Assembly: GCA_013398955.1 (NCBI GenBank)
Contig: VWPU01011695.1
Span: 62,001-126,000, forward strand
Reading direction: 5' to 3'
Length of the DNA stretch: 64,000 nucleotides
Source of the DNA: Callaeas wilsoni
Lineage: Eukaryota; Chordata; Aves; Passeriformes; Callaeidae
Below the pieces are notes generated by a model, which saw only the letters and a program-made list of their open reading frames with translations, ran no database searches and had not been told where the DNA came from. Below are positions 32,457 through 46,143 of the stretch, piece by piece (the stretch's first letter is position 1; each line of letters starts with the position of its first letter). Both the position numbers and the translations under genes were made by a program.

Positions 32457-34423
32457 TGAGGCTGGCATACCAGAAAGTGTATGGCAGTGCGTGTACTGAT
32501 TATTTTCTCCACAGCTGTTTACCAGCTATAGGGGTGAGTGCTATTTTTTTTTTTTCCGAAAGGGGATATAAAAATAAGGCACTGAGTTAATGCAGTATTT
32601 GTGATATTAAAATTTGACCCAACATGGTATTTGCATGAGTCACAATTGCAAAGTATTGACCAGTTTTGTAAGCTGATGATTAGGAAAAGAAATGTGGTAT
32701 TTATTCTTGTGCTTTGTATTTGTATGTAGTATAGAGGCTGCAGGTTTTCTCTTTCTTATCACCAAGCAATACAATAGGAATATTTTACAACTGGGAACCA
32801 TAATTTCTGGACTAGAAACCAACAAGTTTGGGAGGGGACGGGAAAAAAGACACCAAGCCTTTTTTCTATAAAAAATATTCTGTCTTTTTTATAACCAGTT
32901 ATTATTTTGACATCTTTTTAAAAAATCATCAGCCAGGATACTGTGTCCTCCCTAAGCCTTTCCTTGGTTTCACGACCTGCTGTGCTGTTTTATCCTGAAA
33001 CAGCGAGTTCATTTAAAATGAGTACCGATACTGTGAACATACTTCTGGTGCTTTTCTTAAACAAACACAGAGCTTGCAACCAAATTATTCACCACCACCA
33101 CCCTTCGGTTCCTCCAGCATGTGATTTCTGTCCATGGACACATACAATTTTGAGGCTTGTTTTCAGGGAACTGTAGTAAGTACATTTTTATATACCCATT
33201 GACTCAGTTCTTTCAATTTTCTCCATAATTGCTGCTGAACCGAGAGTTCACTGTGATGAGGGCGGCGAGCTCATCTCAAGGAGGCACGGTGGGGAGGCTC
33301 CATGCCTGTGAAGGAATTACATATCTAATGAAGTGGACCTGTTTTTCAGGCATGCTAATCAAGGGTGAACTGTGATTCATGTCTCTAGGTGGGTTGTTAC
33401 CGTACGACTGTAGGAAAAGCACCAGCACCAGTGCAGCACTAGTGAGACCGTATGTCACGTAACTGCAGCTGTAAGCTCCATGCACCTGTGTCAAGAAGAT
33501 TCCTGGCCTTTGGGGAGAGCTTAAAAGAGACTAGGAAAAAGGAATTTTCTGAGAATAGGAGATGGCCTCTGTGGTGTGGTGGTCTTGCATTAAATGGCAC
33601 TCACCAGGGTTTCCCCCAGTATTTGCTACTGTAAGCTGGGTCAGCCCTGGACTGCCTGCCCAGGAACTTGCATCTTTATTTTGTTTAGCCTGTAGGCCTG
33701 TTTTTCCCTCCAGCTTTCTCACTGGAAGCCAGTGACAATAATCACCCATCATAAGACAGCTTTGTTCTCTGCGATAGAAGCATTTGCTTTCAGCCCCTGC
33801 AACAAAATATTTGAGTCCAGGACAGACGGACTTTTCACCCAGCGGAATTTTTCTCTTCCAGAAATTATGGATGCTTATAGTCAGCAGCACATTCAGTGCT
33901 GTGGTAACAAGAGTGAGATGCAGTTTACTTGCCTCTGTTATTTCATTTGCATGCTACCAAGCTTAGGTGTTTATGAGTATACGCCAGTAATACATATCTA
34001 TCTATATATGACTATATCAAATGCAACAAAAGAGCACTATTGCAGAGTTAACTTTGTCTCCACAAAAGAAACGCTCAGATCCTTTCCCGTGGCAAAGACT
34101 GGTTTTAATGAAACTGTGTATTGAGAAATAGTTAAGCATTAGCATTTGTGATTATAATCGGTTTGGGGTTACAGTGCAGGTTTTCTGAACAATTTGTTTT
34201 TAAAGCTGCCAATTTGGGCTTCATCTTGCTCTGTACTGACATTTCTGAGGGAAAATAGAGTAGTATTGATATGTTTGGCAACCAAAAGGCAGCATCTCTG
34301 TCATGACTTATCAACCAGTTTCAACAATACCTGGCTTTCTGTATGTTAACCACTTAAATGTTATCCTGCTTCTGTTTTATAGTGACTGTGAGGCCTACAA
34401 TGCAAGTATATAATTATTTTCTC

Positions 34424-34429
34424 ATTAAA
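34424..34429 (+). promoter_or_regulatory. PALM2AKAP2: Candidate AKAP2 poly(A) signal (ATTAAA)
   Basis: This common signal variant is followed by GT-rich TGTGTTGTGTTTC starting about 10 bases downstream. It would give a 3' UTR of about 3.4 kb. Confidence 0.35.
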
Positions 34430-34445
34430 ACAGAAACCTGTGTTG

Positions 34446-37400
34446 TGTTTCTATAAAATGGCCTGTTTTTTCATGTTATTGCAGGAAGATGTGCCCCTAA
34501 AAGCTGCATGTGGCTGGAAGAGAGTGGCCTGTGTCCCACCTCCCATGGCAGGAAGTCAGTCACTTCCTGTGATTCTTGACTCAGTGTCTCTCTGTTTGTC
34601 TAGAGGTGGGAGAGAGCTCTCTCCACTTGGTGGTGTCATTTGCAGGAACAGGAGCATCCCTGCATATTTGTTTTCCATTGTCATGCTTGTGGAGGTTTGC
34701 AGAGGCCAAATTTGCTTTATGATGAATCTCGTGACCTTTCTTACCTTGCTTCCGTCACACCTGCAGGAACCCCACTGTCCTGCATGGCAGAGCATACCCT
34801 TTCAGCCAGTTGTCCATTTATTACACACCTGGCTGCAGCAACCAGCTGCTTGCCCATTGCCCCTTACTCCCCCTTCACGGTCAGCCAGACCAGGGGGGAT
34901 CCCGTCCCTCACCCTTGCGAGGAAGCCGCTGTCAGCTTTTCCCTGCAAGAGCTGGGAGGTGCCAGAGCACCAGTCATCTCAGAAGGGCCAAAGGGACTCG
35001 TTGGGATCTAGCCAGGTTCATGCCAGCCTCTGCCCCACCCTGTGCTGGGAATAATCAGATGTTTAATTACAGCCCTCCCATGGGAAGCAGCAGAGGACAC
35101 TGGTGATTTTGGTGGGAGCTGGCTAGGGACAAGTGCTGCCTTAATTCATGCTCTCCACAACACCAGCCCTCCTTTCCTTGTGCAGATAGTATCAGAAATG
35201 CCTATGAAGAAAATCAGATGTGGATTTACTTTCCAGTTAGTAAATACTACTGGAAGTCAAGAAATGGGCTAGAGAACAAGCTTGAAAATGTATCCATCAA
35301 TTCCAGTCCCTCTGTCTTTGAAAAAAAAGGTGTTGCTGTCTCCTCAACACAGGAGAGGCTTTCTGTCTTCCTCTGCCTTGCCTTGCTGTATGCCAGGAAG
35401 GATGGTGTATTGGATTTAGTGGCACACAGTGGGAAAAGGAGCTCGTAGGCATCTTCTTTGGATTTTATGTGAATTAAAAGTGAAAACTGGACTTTTGCAA
35501 GGGAGCATTCAGACATTGCAAAAGTAATTCAATGACATTGGTGGGTGGCAGCAGGTCAGGAATTTTGCGGTTCGTTCTGCTGTTATCAGCTGTTACCTAT
35601 TTCATAACACTGGGGATGTTTAAAGTCTCTGTCACCCCATTGTGTAGCTGAAATGGCATGTACCAAACTTCAGAGTGTTTTTTACAACGTAGGTAAGGAC
35701 TATAAAGGAGCATTTTATCAATAATTTCTGGCGTAGCCCCATAGAAGGTGAAGGTATTGCACCTCATTTAGTTGCAGGTGGCTTTAAGAGGCCCCAGCAC
35801 AATGGGAAGGCACATGGAGAGGCAATGGATCTCCTCTGCAGAGACAGGTTTGATGAAACCACTTTAAAAGGAAGGAGAGCATTCAATACAGTGTTTTCAG
35901 TTGCGAACGGGCACAGAAGATTAAGAAACCTTACAAACAGGGATCTGTAGTGTAAGGAAACCAAGTCAGAGCGCCACAAGCTGTATCAGGGTGGAGGGAC
36001 AGGGCTAGGTAGGGCCAGAGCTACAGCTATAAGCATGAACTTCAGCGCTAAAGACTTCCAGCTATGTTCCAGTTGCTGAATGACTGAGGGGGACAGTGCA
36101 GGGTACTACTAGCAGTCTACGTCCAGCCCTCCACTCGTTCCCAGGTTAAAGGCTGAAAGCATCCCGGTGATTCACAGGGTTCAAGACTGAGAGCAAAGGG
36201 CTATCCTGTCACTTCAGCAATAGCATAGGGGGAAAACAAACAAACAAAAATAGTAAACAACAAACAAAAATAGCAAACAACCTAAGCAGCAGCAGAAAAA
36301 TAACCAGAATGCCATCTAGACTCATGGTCTGCTGCTAGCTCTGGCTGAGCACTGATTAACTGGTATCGTAACCCACTGCTTTGTCAATGGGGTCTTTAGG
36401 AAGAGAGCTTTTGCAGTAAGCACTAAACATGGCAAGCAGTGTGAGAGCTCCTGCTCCATTCCAGACATGCGTCAGTTCTGCAGTGAATTGAGAATGGTGT
36501 GCCACCAGGAGCTGGAAGTTATTCAGGCCTTGTTCCAATCTAGAGTCTGGGAGCAGTGGCAAGAAGAATTGATGAAAGAAGAAAAATGTGCAAAGCTACC
36601 TTGTCACATTCTCTGCTACTGCAAACGGCATGGGGAGTGCTGCATGGTGGGGATTTGTGTGGCAGCAGTGACATCTGCAGGGCGCATTGCACCGACCGTG
36701 GTAAGAGCTTCATTTCCAAGGACGGCTCCTGGAAGCCGGATCCTGGGAGCAGCCAGTACATGGGAGGGACGTGGTGACTGATGCCCCAGTCCCAGGGCCC
36801 GTTCAGTGCCGAGCTCACTGCAGTAGCACTGCTACCACTTTTGCAGGAAGCCCTTCTGCGGCCAGCAAAGGATCAGGAAGAGAGCACAGCACATCTCACA
36901 AGCCTCCCATGGGGGACAGCTGGGATGGGGACCCAGAAAAAGCTGCTATGCTTAGCATGCATACCCAGTGCCCTGCTCATGCCCCTGCTACAGAAGCTCC
37001 TGGGGCGCACCAGCCCTGCCAGGAAGCCACTCCTGGGAGCATCTGCAGACTCTGTGTTGCTTTGGCAGGCACCTTGGTGCAGGACCATGGCTGAACACAC
37101 AGAACACTTGGCAAGGGGCCCTACTGCACTGAACTCTTGTTGTAGGTACTGTCATTGGCTGAGAAGGTGCATGCAGAGCAGGGGCAGGAGCAGGAGGCTG
37201 GAAACTGCTCCACAAAGTGGGCAGGATTTCATTCTGAGCCACAGCAGACAGACCAGGGCAATGCTATCCCCATCGGGGTGTCACTGTGACTCAGAGTGAG
37301 CCAGGATGCTTAGGTACAAGTGACCCCCACAAGTACTTCTTCCTCTTGTAGTATCCGAGAAACCTGAACTCACTTGGCTTTATATTAAAATGAGCATCAA

Positions 37401-40400
37401 GTCCTCAAGCTGCAACTGAAACACAAGAAACCAGGAAAATGTTAGCAAAAACACATGGATAATGACACAACTTGGTGAAACAGCTCTTCACAGGACTCAC
37501 ATAAGGCTTCCAGAGTGTTGCAGGCAACACTGTTGTAGTGTTCGAAAGTGTTGCAGTCATTAGAAAGGAGAAAAGAGGTCTTTGCCAAGCATTATCTCCA
37601 TGGAGAAAGATGGAGTTTCCAGATACACAATGGGAATTGGCTTGCTGGACAGCTTTGTAACTCCCACACTGTGTGGAGGTGGCAGAAAGTATTCAGCCCT
37701 ATTTAATTGGAGTGAAAGAAGGAAGATGCTAAAGTGCTGCACTTCCTCACTCTCTGAGAAGGCTTATTTGCTTCTAGGAGCATGATTTTGGGGTACAGCA
37801 CCAGCCCCAGCTCTCAGACATTCACAGTATTACCCTTTCCTGCTCCCTGCCATCTCCTTGCCTTCTGCTATTCCCTTCTGGTTTCCACGGGATGCTCTTG
37901 ACACCCAAAACATGGCTGGTTTTGGGCACCAAGACTAGATGGTTTCTGTGGGCACAGACATGTCTCACCTTGCCTACACTGAGCCTCCTGACTGATCACC
38001 ACTGCAAGGCCCCACAGCTTCCAGACAGACTCCCTCCCAGGCTGGTTTCCTCTCCTCAGGTATTTCACTGGATTTACACTTCTTTGCCAAATCATCCCAT
38101 CATCCATCCCGCAGAAGATGGATAAACTGAGAACCATGAGGTAAACCTTAAATGGACTAAATCCAAATGTACCAAAGCACTTAGATACCGATATATCTCT
38201 AAGGACCTTGCACTTTGAGGGCTACACAGCACTAAACTCAGCTGGAAGCTCATGGACTGAGCTTGTGCCACTGTACTGGACACAGCTGTGGATATGTTAG
38301 TGGGGCTGACTTGAAAGGGTGTTGGGGGAAAGCCACGTGAAACAATAACCTTCTCTTGGCTGCATTACTCATGCCGAAAGGGCATGATTTCAGCTTTTCT
38401 TTAATGCTGTGTTTGAGGAAAACAACTGCTGAACAGAAGGCAGACTTAGCTTGTGTGTGGTGCAGAGGGTAGTTTTCAAAGAAAAAGTTAATTTCAAGCT
38501 GTGGGACTTAATGTATAAAGAAAGTGATGATTAGAAATACAGGTCAGAGCAGAGTGGTATAAACAGTGGAAAACAGAAAGATAAATAGGGGAAAATCTTG
38601 CTGATGGGAATTTTTCGTGGAGGGAGCCATTTCTGAAGCCAGCTGAAAGCATGATCAGGCAATGTTTCAGCAGAGGTGGAAAGTATATGGCAAAAAGCAT
38701 ATTTACCCAAGCTCTCTGGAAACCACAAAAAAACCTCTTGCCAGTTACAGCATGAGTCTCAGCTGCTGCCAGGTCTGGACTGTGGTGGTACAGGACAAGA
38801 TTCAGCTCAGCTGTCCTTCTTGGCCACTGTTTGCTGGGACAGTCTTCAGCAGAAGGGAATCAGGAAACAGATGAATTATATCATTTTTCATAATTTATTG
38901 ACATGAGGACTCTTTGCGTTTATAAATTAAAAGATATGTCAATATAGTCTGTCTAAGCTTTGCAGGGTGTTTCCAAGGAAGTTATTATAAAGATGCTCAC
39001 GCACTAAAGGATGAAAACAGCATTTCAGTATCCCAATGGGCTCAATTTTCAAATCTTGCTTAATCTCTTGTTCTCTTCCTGTATAGAAGTATTAAATCAG
39101 CGTGGTTTTAAAATGTCAGGAGGTCAGCAGGCATCTTCCTGCTTTGCCCTAGGCTGCCCTGGTTGTGTGTCATTGCAGAGGGTGCCTTAAAGCTCATGGC
39201 CAGACATGACTTGCTAGCTGCTAGTAGTTCCAGCTGGCATCTTGGATGTGACCTCCAGCATAAAATCCCTGAAGCTACTTACCGGTGGAAAGTGGTGGTG
39301 TGGAAGTACATCACATGTGGCAGTGAGAGGCATGATCCCACACCACCCCCACACAAGGTCCTGGCCCTGCAGCAGCAATGCAACCTCATCAACAGCAGAG
39401 CAAGAACAGCACGGTCCCCTGGAGGGAAGAGCATGCACATGACGTGACCGTCAGCTGTGTCCTGTTGGTCTTCAGCAAACAAGAATGTCTCAGGTCCTGC
39501 AATGACTGGTGTTAGCAGTCTTTCAGGAGGTGAGTATAGCAGGCAGCCCTCCTTTCAAGAGCATCACTGGTTCTAGGCTGGTGACCAAGGTACAAAGCCG
39601 TGCTGAAGTGGGTAGTGTGGTTGGGAGATGTCTCCCCATTGCCCACATGCAGTTAAGCAGGAGCTTTGAAACCATTGCCCAGAAATGCAGAGGTTGTAGT
39701 GGGAAGAAGCAGTGCTGCTCTGGACTAGTATGGCCATTTCAGCGTCTACACAATGGGGCATAAAAGAAAAGTTTTAGCTCAGCAAAGCCTTAAATACTCC
39801 AGAGTGCTGGAATGAAGCATTGAGGAAATAGCAAACACCAGTAATAGCCACTACCTTGCCACACAGTTTAAAATTTACATTTATGTATATATGTATATTT
39901 ATATTTATCTCTGCTTGTTAGACACTGAAGAAATGCAGCCTGTAAAAAACTTAGCAGAAATAATATTGCTGGAAAGCTGCCTGGACTTTCTTGCTTCCCT
40001 AGTGCCCCTTACCCAATGTCCCTCTTCAGCTCCAAAATTTCCTGCAGATACAACAGGATCGTGCAAAGAAAGGAGAAGAGGTGCAGCATTTAAGTCCCTT
40101 AAATGTGTTTTTCAGTATCCTTTTATACGTGTACTGGAGCCCTAAGAACACACAAAATCTGCCAAGGCTGTTCATTCACTACCTGCCTGGGAGGGTGCTG
40201 GCTAACATTCTCCAAAGTAGAATGCACTGTCTAGGTGAGATTTCTCCAGAGTATGGAGCTATCTCCTGGAGCACTTTGATGCAGAGCTGTGGGCCTGGGG
40301 AACTCCAGAGACATCATCCCTGTGTTTTGAGTGTAGGTAACACCTCTGCATGGGTTGCAGAGCCCCAGCAGCCCTTGCTGTTTTCCAGGTAAAGGTTCTC

Positions 40401-43400
40401 CAGCACCGGGACTGCAGCTTGCCCACCCAGGAACAATTCTGCTCTCTTGTCTGAAGATTACAGCATTGGTGCCGTTTTTCACTGATGCCCTGAAGCAAAA
40501 TGAGTAAGGACATGCTCCCCCATAGCTTCCCAGCCACCCTCATGGAGGATGCTGGTGCCCTTCCTTTCTGTCCCAGGGACCTCTCCACCCTGCCAGCTCA
40601 AAACAAGCTGGATAATTAGCCAGGTGTGGCTACAGCACATGTTATAAACAGGGTTATCCCTATTATTTGCTGTGCCTTGTTGCACGGGTTGTCTGGAAAT
40701 CCTCAGCTGGCACTGGGGTCTGTTTGCAGTGAGACAGTGATAGGCACTGCTGTGCAACCTCGAAGCCCGAAACCGCTTGTGGGTGGGCTCTGCAGTCACC
40801 ACCACCTGTGCTGAGGGGTGTGTGAGCGGCCCACAGAGGATCAGATGGTGCTCTGTAATCACGGAAAGCTTGTTACTGAGTTTCCTGTGTTTTTAATTTC
40901 TGAGCTGAGTAAACACCCCCCACGTTAAAACCTGCTGTATAGAAAAATGGGTGGTAAGGCTTAGAAATGTTGCTGGAGTGTGCCACAGCACCTGCAGCTT
41001 TTGGGTTGCATATGCCACTTCTTGGTTTCTGCTTTTTCTTTTTAACAAATGACTGAATGTGTTTGACAGGATGTTCTGCATAAAATAGCATGGAAAATTT
41101 AAACATCTAAATGACTTAAACCATAGCCAATTTCTGTATTCAGGACCCAGCCCAGCAGACTAAACTAAGAGAGGTTGTGAGGAGCAAGTTACCATCTGCC
41201 TGCTCTGAATGTCTGGGATATCACTGAGGGCTTACTGCAGGTGATGGCTTCAGTGTTAACTTTATCTGCCTGAAAAACAGAAATTTAGCCAGGCAAGGAG
41301 CTAACTTGAGATCTGTCAGGTGAAAATGAATGGATTACCAGGCTAGGGTGTCTCCAGAAGATTTAAAATAATATTTCACCTTCTGTCCTCTCCAGAAAAA
41401 GCACTGTGCCTTGCACAAAGCAGAAATGCAGAGCCTGTATCTTTATGCATTTATGATGCTTTTGATGGTTTCCACCTCTCAGCCAGGAAAATAGGATGGA
41501 TTCATACCTTTTCTCACCACTGTCCTGATATCCTCTGCCAGCTACTCTTCTTACTTCTTGTAGAGTCTCAGGCATATGGAGAGATAAACATTCCTTCTAA
41601 TTGTACCTGACTAGGGCTGAGCTATTTAGCAAAGGTCCTATCAGACCAGAAAAATCAGTGCTCCTCTTTCCTTTGCTCTCCTCTTCTTCTTTCTACTCCG
41701 CACTTCAAAGGATAGGTGATTTACTATTTCTTTCTCCTCCCTCATTCTGCCATATTATTCCTTCCAATATGCTGTGTGTGTTATCTTCCTCTAATTCATG
41801 TTGACACCACCCAGATCCTCTCCAGACTTATAAATCCCAAGTCAAATTTACATTTGTACAGAGTTTTTATTTATCCTTAACTTTTTTTTGCAAATATTGT
41901 TATTTAAATGTTTTTGTAGGCTTTTTGGAGCCAATTCACCATTGCGAAAAAGTTTTCCAGACCTAAACAAAAAACAAAAATATGAAGTAGACCAGCAAAA
42001 TTATTTTGAAATAGCTTTGGAAAACACTTAGGAAGCGGAGAGCAGTTTGTGGGTTTGAACCAAGTTTTTATACATTAATGACTGTAGTTCATTCAATAGT
42101 GAAATTTTTTAATAATCATGTTTTTTGCTATAGTTATTTCATTTTTTCAGACTATCCACTTTTATGCAAGATAGGATTGCTTAAGCTGTAGTGCTAGGAC
42201 GGGCCTTTCTCAAGGCCGTTGCTGCCTGCACACTCTTAAAATTTGCACTGCTTCTGTTCCAAACACATATATACCTTGGCAACAATTTAAAAAAAGACAT
42301 GAATATAAATGAAAAGGAAGTTGTGCCCACACATAAATGAATTAATTTAGTGCCAGGATTATCTGGGACTTATCAAAGAGCCACAGCAGGATTTGTTCTG
42401 TGGTCCAGCTGATCACGCAGACACCAGGTACTGCAAGAAGATTTTTTTTCCATAGATGATCCCAATATGTCTGATGGTGCTGCAACTCCCAAATGCCAGA
42501 CTGCTGGCTCACAGGTCTCGGTGCCCAAGGCACCTCCAGGTGCACCTGTAAGGGCACGGTCCTGTATTTTATTACCGTAATGGAGCACTTACAGCCGTTG
42601 TGCCACAGACACTGGCACGAGCCCCGTGAGCTCCCAAACAACCTTGATGTTGTTTCTCAGAGCCACAAAACAAGGCTGCTTAGGCGTCTTTTTACATTTT
42701 CCAGGCATTAGCTTCCACCATCAGTGGCTCTGGATCCAACAAGACAACTGCCTTGGACTAGAATGCCACATCCCTATGCCCCTGGCTTTCCACAGATCTC
42801 CCATTGTCCCTCCATCTCCCCCATCACTGTGAGCAGAACCACACACCTTGTGAGGACAGGGGCTATATATAATTAGATGATGGCCACTGAGGAAGCCAGT
42901 CTCCCAAACCACAGAATGCTTTGGTCATTTATGATGAAGTGTTTTCCAAAGGAAAACCAGCTGTCACTAAAAGAGCTGCTTCTCTCCAGTGTTTTCAACC
43001 AGCTCTCCCTCCCTCTGGGGCTGTAATGGGGCTGCAGCTCCATCCAGGCTCAGACCCAGGCACTTTCAGTTCCTAGTCACATTTCCCCACTTCGACGCTG
43101 CCACAAAGCCACAGTGTCCAAGAGGATGAGCTGCACACACCAAGCAGGAGGAAGAGGAGGAGTTACAGAGCTGATTTACCACCTTGGAGGCAAAATGCCT
43201 TGCCAGACAGGGTTCGTAAATCACAGATCCCATTAGCAAGCTTACAGGAGAGAGCTGAAGAGGGCTTACTTGCCCCCACTGGATTGCAGTCCTGGGTGTC
43301 AAAAGGACCTTTTCAGACAAGGAACGCTGAAGACCAAGTTCCAGAATCCTGGTACTTGCCTAGCCCAGGTCCCTCAGCATAATGAAATCCCCATGGCAAC

Positions 43401-46143
43401 TCTGTTCAGAAAGAAAAAGTGATGGAACTGCCATAAATGGTTTGAAAGAAAAGAAACAGCAATACTGCATAGGAATGTAAAACATCACCACAGAGAAACT
43501 TGAAACACCTCTGGTTTGCCCAGGTTGACAAATGTTGGAGAGTTGGTGAAATATGTGCTGACCCTGCCTCTAGTGGGCCTCCAGACAAGACCACTCTAGA
43601 GAGAAATGCCCTAAAACAATGTGTTCCTTTTCCAGCAGGCTACACTATTGTACTTTTGTTGTTAAGAGAGTCTCTGATTCTGTAGGTACATTTTTCTTAA
43701 ATGTCAAGGGCCACTCTCCTAAGTCTCCACTACACTTATGCTGCATGAACATATTTTAAAGCAGATGCAAATGTCCCTATAAATATTAGTAATATAAGAA
43801 CAGGGCCCTCCAAAGAATTACTGGATTATAGTAATTTTGAAGACTTTGTGGCATCAAATGAATATGGGATTTGTGAAAATTGTTTTGCAGTAGTAAATAT
43901 TTTGGAGCCTGAGCTAAACTCTTACTTTAGCACTTAACTCTTTTTCCATTACTGACATGGAAATATATCCTTCCCTGAGAACTAGTTCTAAAAAGTATAT
44001 TTAATGTGAATACACAGAATATCCTGGAAATATAGATGTAATTAATGAGATCACTAGCAGCATTTAGCACAGTTCATTAGCTATCTAGGCCTGAACAGTG
44101 TTGGCTGAATAAGCCAAGCAGTCTGTATATGCAACAAAGTTTGGAGGAAAAGCATCCCTCATGTAGTCGTGGAGTTGAGCAGATCTGCAGTGTCTCGAGC
44201 ACAGAGACTGTAACATACCTCTGCACTCCAATTTGATTCCTTTGCACCAGATCCCATGTTCCAAAATGAAGCTTGAATGGGATAAGTAATTTGTCTCTCC
44301 CTGTAATTCTGGTGGGAGACACAAGGCTCCCTGGGTGAAGTAAAATGTGGCAATTCCTTTGGTTGCATTTGTTGCTTAAACTGGTCACAGGCTGATGCTT
44401 TGGGGTTTTCAGAATGGATGTCTGGAATTTCCATCCTCTGAAAATATTCCAGGGTTTGATAAAAAAAACTGTCCCACTTCTGAATAAAAGCTGAAGAAAC
44501 TAGACACCTTTTGCAGCTAATCTGGGGAAAAGAAAAAAAGGCAACTGTTGGAACAAAACACATAATTTAGAGCTGGCTAAGAGTCTTTTGGTCTAACAAA
44601 AAAACAAATTCTCTGATGAAGGTGAAATTTTCTAGAGCAAATCATTCTAGCACACAGTTCCCCACTCCTTTCCCTGTTAGATCTTGTATCTTTCTTCCTG
44701 GAATCAAAATATAAGCCAAAATTATTGCACAACCAGAGTGAAAAAAAAAACCTCTTGAGCCATGACATTGAGTAAATGTCACCTGAATCAATGACGAGTC
44801 CAACAGATGGAGGTTTTAGCATTGGTTTTTCAAGTTCATCATTAATTTATTTTTTAAATGACCGTAAATCTTCCTAGAACAGATTGTTATTCTGCCTGTT
44901 ATGATTCATTAAACCAGTACAGAATGAGATCATTAAGTTAGCATTTTTGAGACTGCCAAATATCCTCCAAGTACTTCCTGCAGCTGGGACTGCAAGCATT
45001 GTCCTTGGAGCTGGCTGCCTGCTTGCACCATATCCTGGTCCAAGGGCCTCTTGTGCCTCTGGCTAGCAGCACTGCTGTGCCCATGGCGCCCTGCTGGAGT
45101 GGGTTGCTTCACCTGCTCCTCAGGCAGCAGCAAAATTGGAAGCTGACTTCAAGATGCAAAGCTTGAGAGTCTGTAGAAATAAGCACCTGCAGAGATGCAC
45201 AGCCATCTCCCTGAGGAGCCAGGGATGGAAAACTCTTCTCCAGAGGTGGACTCTCACCCACCTCAGCCTGCAGCTGAGCTGGCTTTTTACTGGGACACAG
45301 CAGTCACTGATGCCTTTGGATAAATTGGGACTTCTCTCCTCCTCTTGCAAATTACCACATTGTAAAGCCAAAGGATGCAGCAAGCAGAGTGGCACCCATA
45401 GGAGACAGGTTACCAAAAATAGACCTTTTCGCTTTTAATTTCTTTTTGGTGTAATTTCCTGACTGCATTATTGAAACAACAATGACATAAGGAGCATGAT
45501 GCAGCAACAGGGAAGACAGGAGCAGGTGAAAGCAAAAGAGCCAATGGCATACTTGTGTAGAAAAAAGAAAAATGAGCTGGCAGTAAGGGGAATTCACAAA
45601 TTACCTGATAAAGAGGCACATAGCCATTCCCTGCCCCCACAACCACTCTGAGAGTCCTCTGACACATGAAGAATTCCAAAAGGAGAAAAAGCCACCCAAA
45701 AAGTCAACAAACAAAAACCAAACCACCACCCCAAATTACAGCAATTACTTGAACAGGGCATTTTCGCTTCCTACTCTGTGAGAGAGAAATTCCCCAGGTC
45801 ATCTGACCTCTGTTGAAACTACACCAGGAAGAGGAGCAGCGGCAGTCAACAAGTGCAGGGCGTTCTCCGGCTGTACAAAAGCCTCCCATGTGTGAGCCAG
45901 AGCTCAGAGCAGCGCCAGGATGTGCAGGTGTGTGTACACACAGCGAGGTGACCTGTGAGTATCCTGCCAGCCAGATCATCTCTTGCACAACCCTCCGGTC
46001 CTGTGCAGCTCGGCAGACCTTTTGCTTTTCCTTTCGCTGCTTGTTTCCAAACATGCCTCCAGAACAGAGCTTCTGAGGAGCTGCTTCCTCGCGTGCATCT
46101 CCCTGAAAGCAGCTCTCTCCAAGAAGAGGTGGTGGCTAGCAGC
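34446..46143. other. Intergenic stretch between AKAP2 and SLC46A2
   Basis: These 11.7 kb contain no gene I recognise on either strand. The longest open frames (plus-strand 34440-35054, 36781-37299 and 36467-36781) have no family resemblance, no consistent splice context and a composition expected by chance. A 20-bp tandem repeat sits at 36241-36280. The 5' UTR and promoter of SLC46A2 must lie at the right end, but I see no clear TATA box or CpG island. The codons from 45952 to the SLC46A2 Met are open but have no ATG. Confidence 0.6.
36241..36280. repeat. 20-bp tandem repeat, two copies
   Basis: CAAACAAAAATAGTAAACAA (36241-36260) is followed directly by a copy differing at one base (36261-36280). 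Confidence 0.85.

Larger units (their letters stand above)
31064..34445 (+). other. PALM2AKAP2: Candidate AKAP2 3' UTR
   Basis: The 3.4 kb after the stop codon contain no convincing gene. An AATAAA at 31108-31113 lies only 45 bases past the stop, and the downstream sequence is A-rich rather than GT-rich, so it is probably not the main site. Further AATAAA motifs occur near 32079, 32110 and 32152. The best-supported end is ATTAAA at 34424-34429, followed within about 15 bases by the GT-rich TGTGTTGTGTTTC. A TG/GGGTG-rich repeat lies at 32419-32456. The 3' boundary is inference. Confidence 0.45.

Noticed and set aside
33276..33494. Minus-strand 72-codon frame with a hydrophobic stretch
   Set aside because: It looks like a single membrane span, but the length is within chance, no family is recognised and it lies in the presumed AKAP2 3' UTR.
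34440..35054. 204-codon plus-strand open frame after AKAP2
   Set aside because: Cys/Ser/Pro/Leu-rich without a domain or plausible splice partners; two other frames are also open here, which suggests GC-richer non-coding sequence.
36467..37299. Two plus-strand open frames (104 and 172 codons) in the intergenic stretch
   Set aside because: No recognisable family, overlapping open frames on the other strand, and no promoter, splice or poly(A) pattern. Protein-level conservation in another bird would be needed to reopen this.
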